From assembly GCA_036274635.1 (NCBI GenBank), contig DASUFI010000323.1, forward strand, positions 1 to 51,003: 51,003 bases of DNA, written 5' to 3'. The position numbers and the translations under genes were made by a program. This document shows positions 50,598 to 51,003 of the stretch, one piece after another. Source of the DNA: DASUFI01 sp036274635 (GTDB lineage Bacteria; Planctomycetota; B15-G4). The stretch's first letter is position 1, and each line of letters begins with the position of its first letter. The notes beneath the pieces were generated by a model. That model saw nothing but the letters and a program-made list of their open reading frames with translations, was not told where the DNA came from and did no database searches.

Positions 50598-50854
50598 GGC
50601 GTGGACTCCTGCAGGGTGCATCGGGGCTCCCGGGAGCCGTCCGTGACGGCCACGAGCGGGCGCGCCCATCGTGCTGACGTCCGGGACCACCGCGAGTGAC
50701 CGCCGTGGCGCGGAAGGGCGATCATAACGCCGCGGCCGCGCGCCGGGTCCAGCGGCGGCGCCGCGTCCTCGGCAGCCCGGCGGCACGCAGGCCTCCCAGC
50801 CGGGCGCTGCCGAGCCGCACCCGTCGAGTGTGCGACGAAGCAGGCGGCGAGGGC

Positions 50855-50860
50855 TAGACT
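50855..50860 (+). promoter_or_regulatory. -10-like TAGACT before the right-edge lipoprotein
   Basis: TAGACT ends 28 nt before GTG 50889 and is followed by GGAGGG. TGCGAC 18 bp upstream is a weak -35 candidate. The remainder of the 290-bp gap to the aldehyde dehydrogenase shows no gene. Confidence 0.35.
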
Positions 50861-50888
50861 GCCAGCGCTCCCGCGCGGAGGGCTCGGC

Positions 50889-51003
50889 GTGCCTGACCTC
50901 CTCCCCTGGCTGGCTCTGCTGCTGCTGGGCACCGTCGCGGCGTGCTCGGCGGGCAACGGCGCGCCGGGCCCGTCCGCGTGGCCGCGCCCGCGCAGCCCCG
51001 AGC
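50889..51003 (+). CDS. Start of a lipoprotein (runs off right edge)
   Basis: 38 codons are visible from GTG 50889, preceded at a normal distance by GGAGGG. PDLLPWLALLLLGTVAACSA is a lipoprotein signal with the lipobox VAAC, and the beginning of the mature part is Gly/Pro-rich (AGNGAPGPSAWPRPRSPE). The rest is outside the window. The product should be a membrane-anchored exported protein; nothing more can be said. Confidence 0.65.
   Translation, partial: MPDLLPWLALLLLGTVAACSAGNGAPGPSAWPRPRSPE

Overview
The window is a very G+C-rich (roughly 70% by eye), gene-dense bacterial chromosome segment. Several traits fit Planctomycetota or a similar large-genome, ECF-rich phylum: an ECF sigma / zinc-finger / TPR-CHAT / subtilase cluster, an ASPIC/UnbV-VCBS lipoprotein, many large secreted proteins of unknown function, an EboE-type protein and a fused HemC-HemD. 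This placement is an inference; no rRNA or other marker gene is present. No tRNA, rRNA, CRISPR array, integrase or transposase gene was seen.

Layout. (1) 1-1433: a truncated lipoprotein, then a fluoride-resistance operon (crcB, DUF190) behind a fluoride riboswitch that carries an inserted hairpin. (2) 1495-33516: a dispersed haem-biosynthesis locus, entirely on the minus strand. In transcription order it reads hemA, hemCD, hemB (one overlapping operon, 33516-29583), hemL followed by a sensor kinase and response regulator (17488-14534), hemE, hemN, hemG. Together these go from glutamyl-tRNA to protoporphyrin IX. No ferrochelatase was seen. (3) Islands between the hem genes hold an adenine methylase, secreted proteins, SAM methyltransferases, an ATPase/DUF4276 pair that looks like a defence system, a 162-bp MITE-like element, a 21.0-29.5 kb accessory stretch of small enzymes (GNAT, NADP oxidoreductase, DUF1801, VOC, DUF1330, carbonic anhydrase, esterase), a frameshifted methyltransferase and a truncated nucleotidyltransferase. 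(4) 33631-35943: an FG-GAP/ASPIC lipoprotein. (5) 36043-41602: an ECF sigma, zinc-finger protein, TPR-CHAT protease-like protein and secreted subtilase on one strand. (6) 41603-42272: a gene-poor stretch with a strong hairpin and an 84-bp tandem repeat. (7) 42273-51003: a PLP decarboxylase, a paralogue of the 12.7-kb secreted protein, EboE, a secreted Pro/Gln-rich protein with a lipoprotein, a small GlsB-type membrane protein, an aldehyde dehydrogenase and the start of another lipoprotein.

Regulation visible in the sequence: the riboswitch plus a possible Shine-Dalgarno-sequestering hairpin at crcB; many 4-nt GTGA/ATGA stop-start overlaps that indicate translational coupling; and a recurring TAnnnT hexamer ending 7-10 nt before the start codon at eight genes, suggesting leaderless transcripts. 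The observations most worth following are the riboswitch with a transposon-like hairpin in its P2 position, the ECF-CHAT-subtilase system, and the ATPase/DUF4276 pair.
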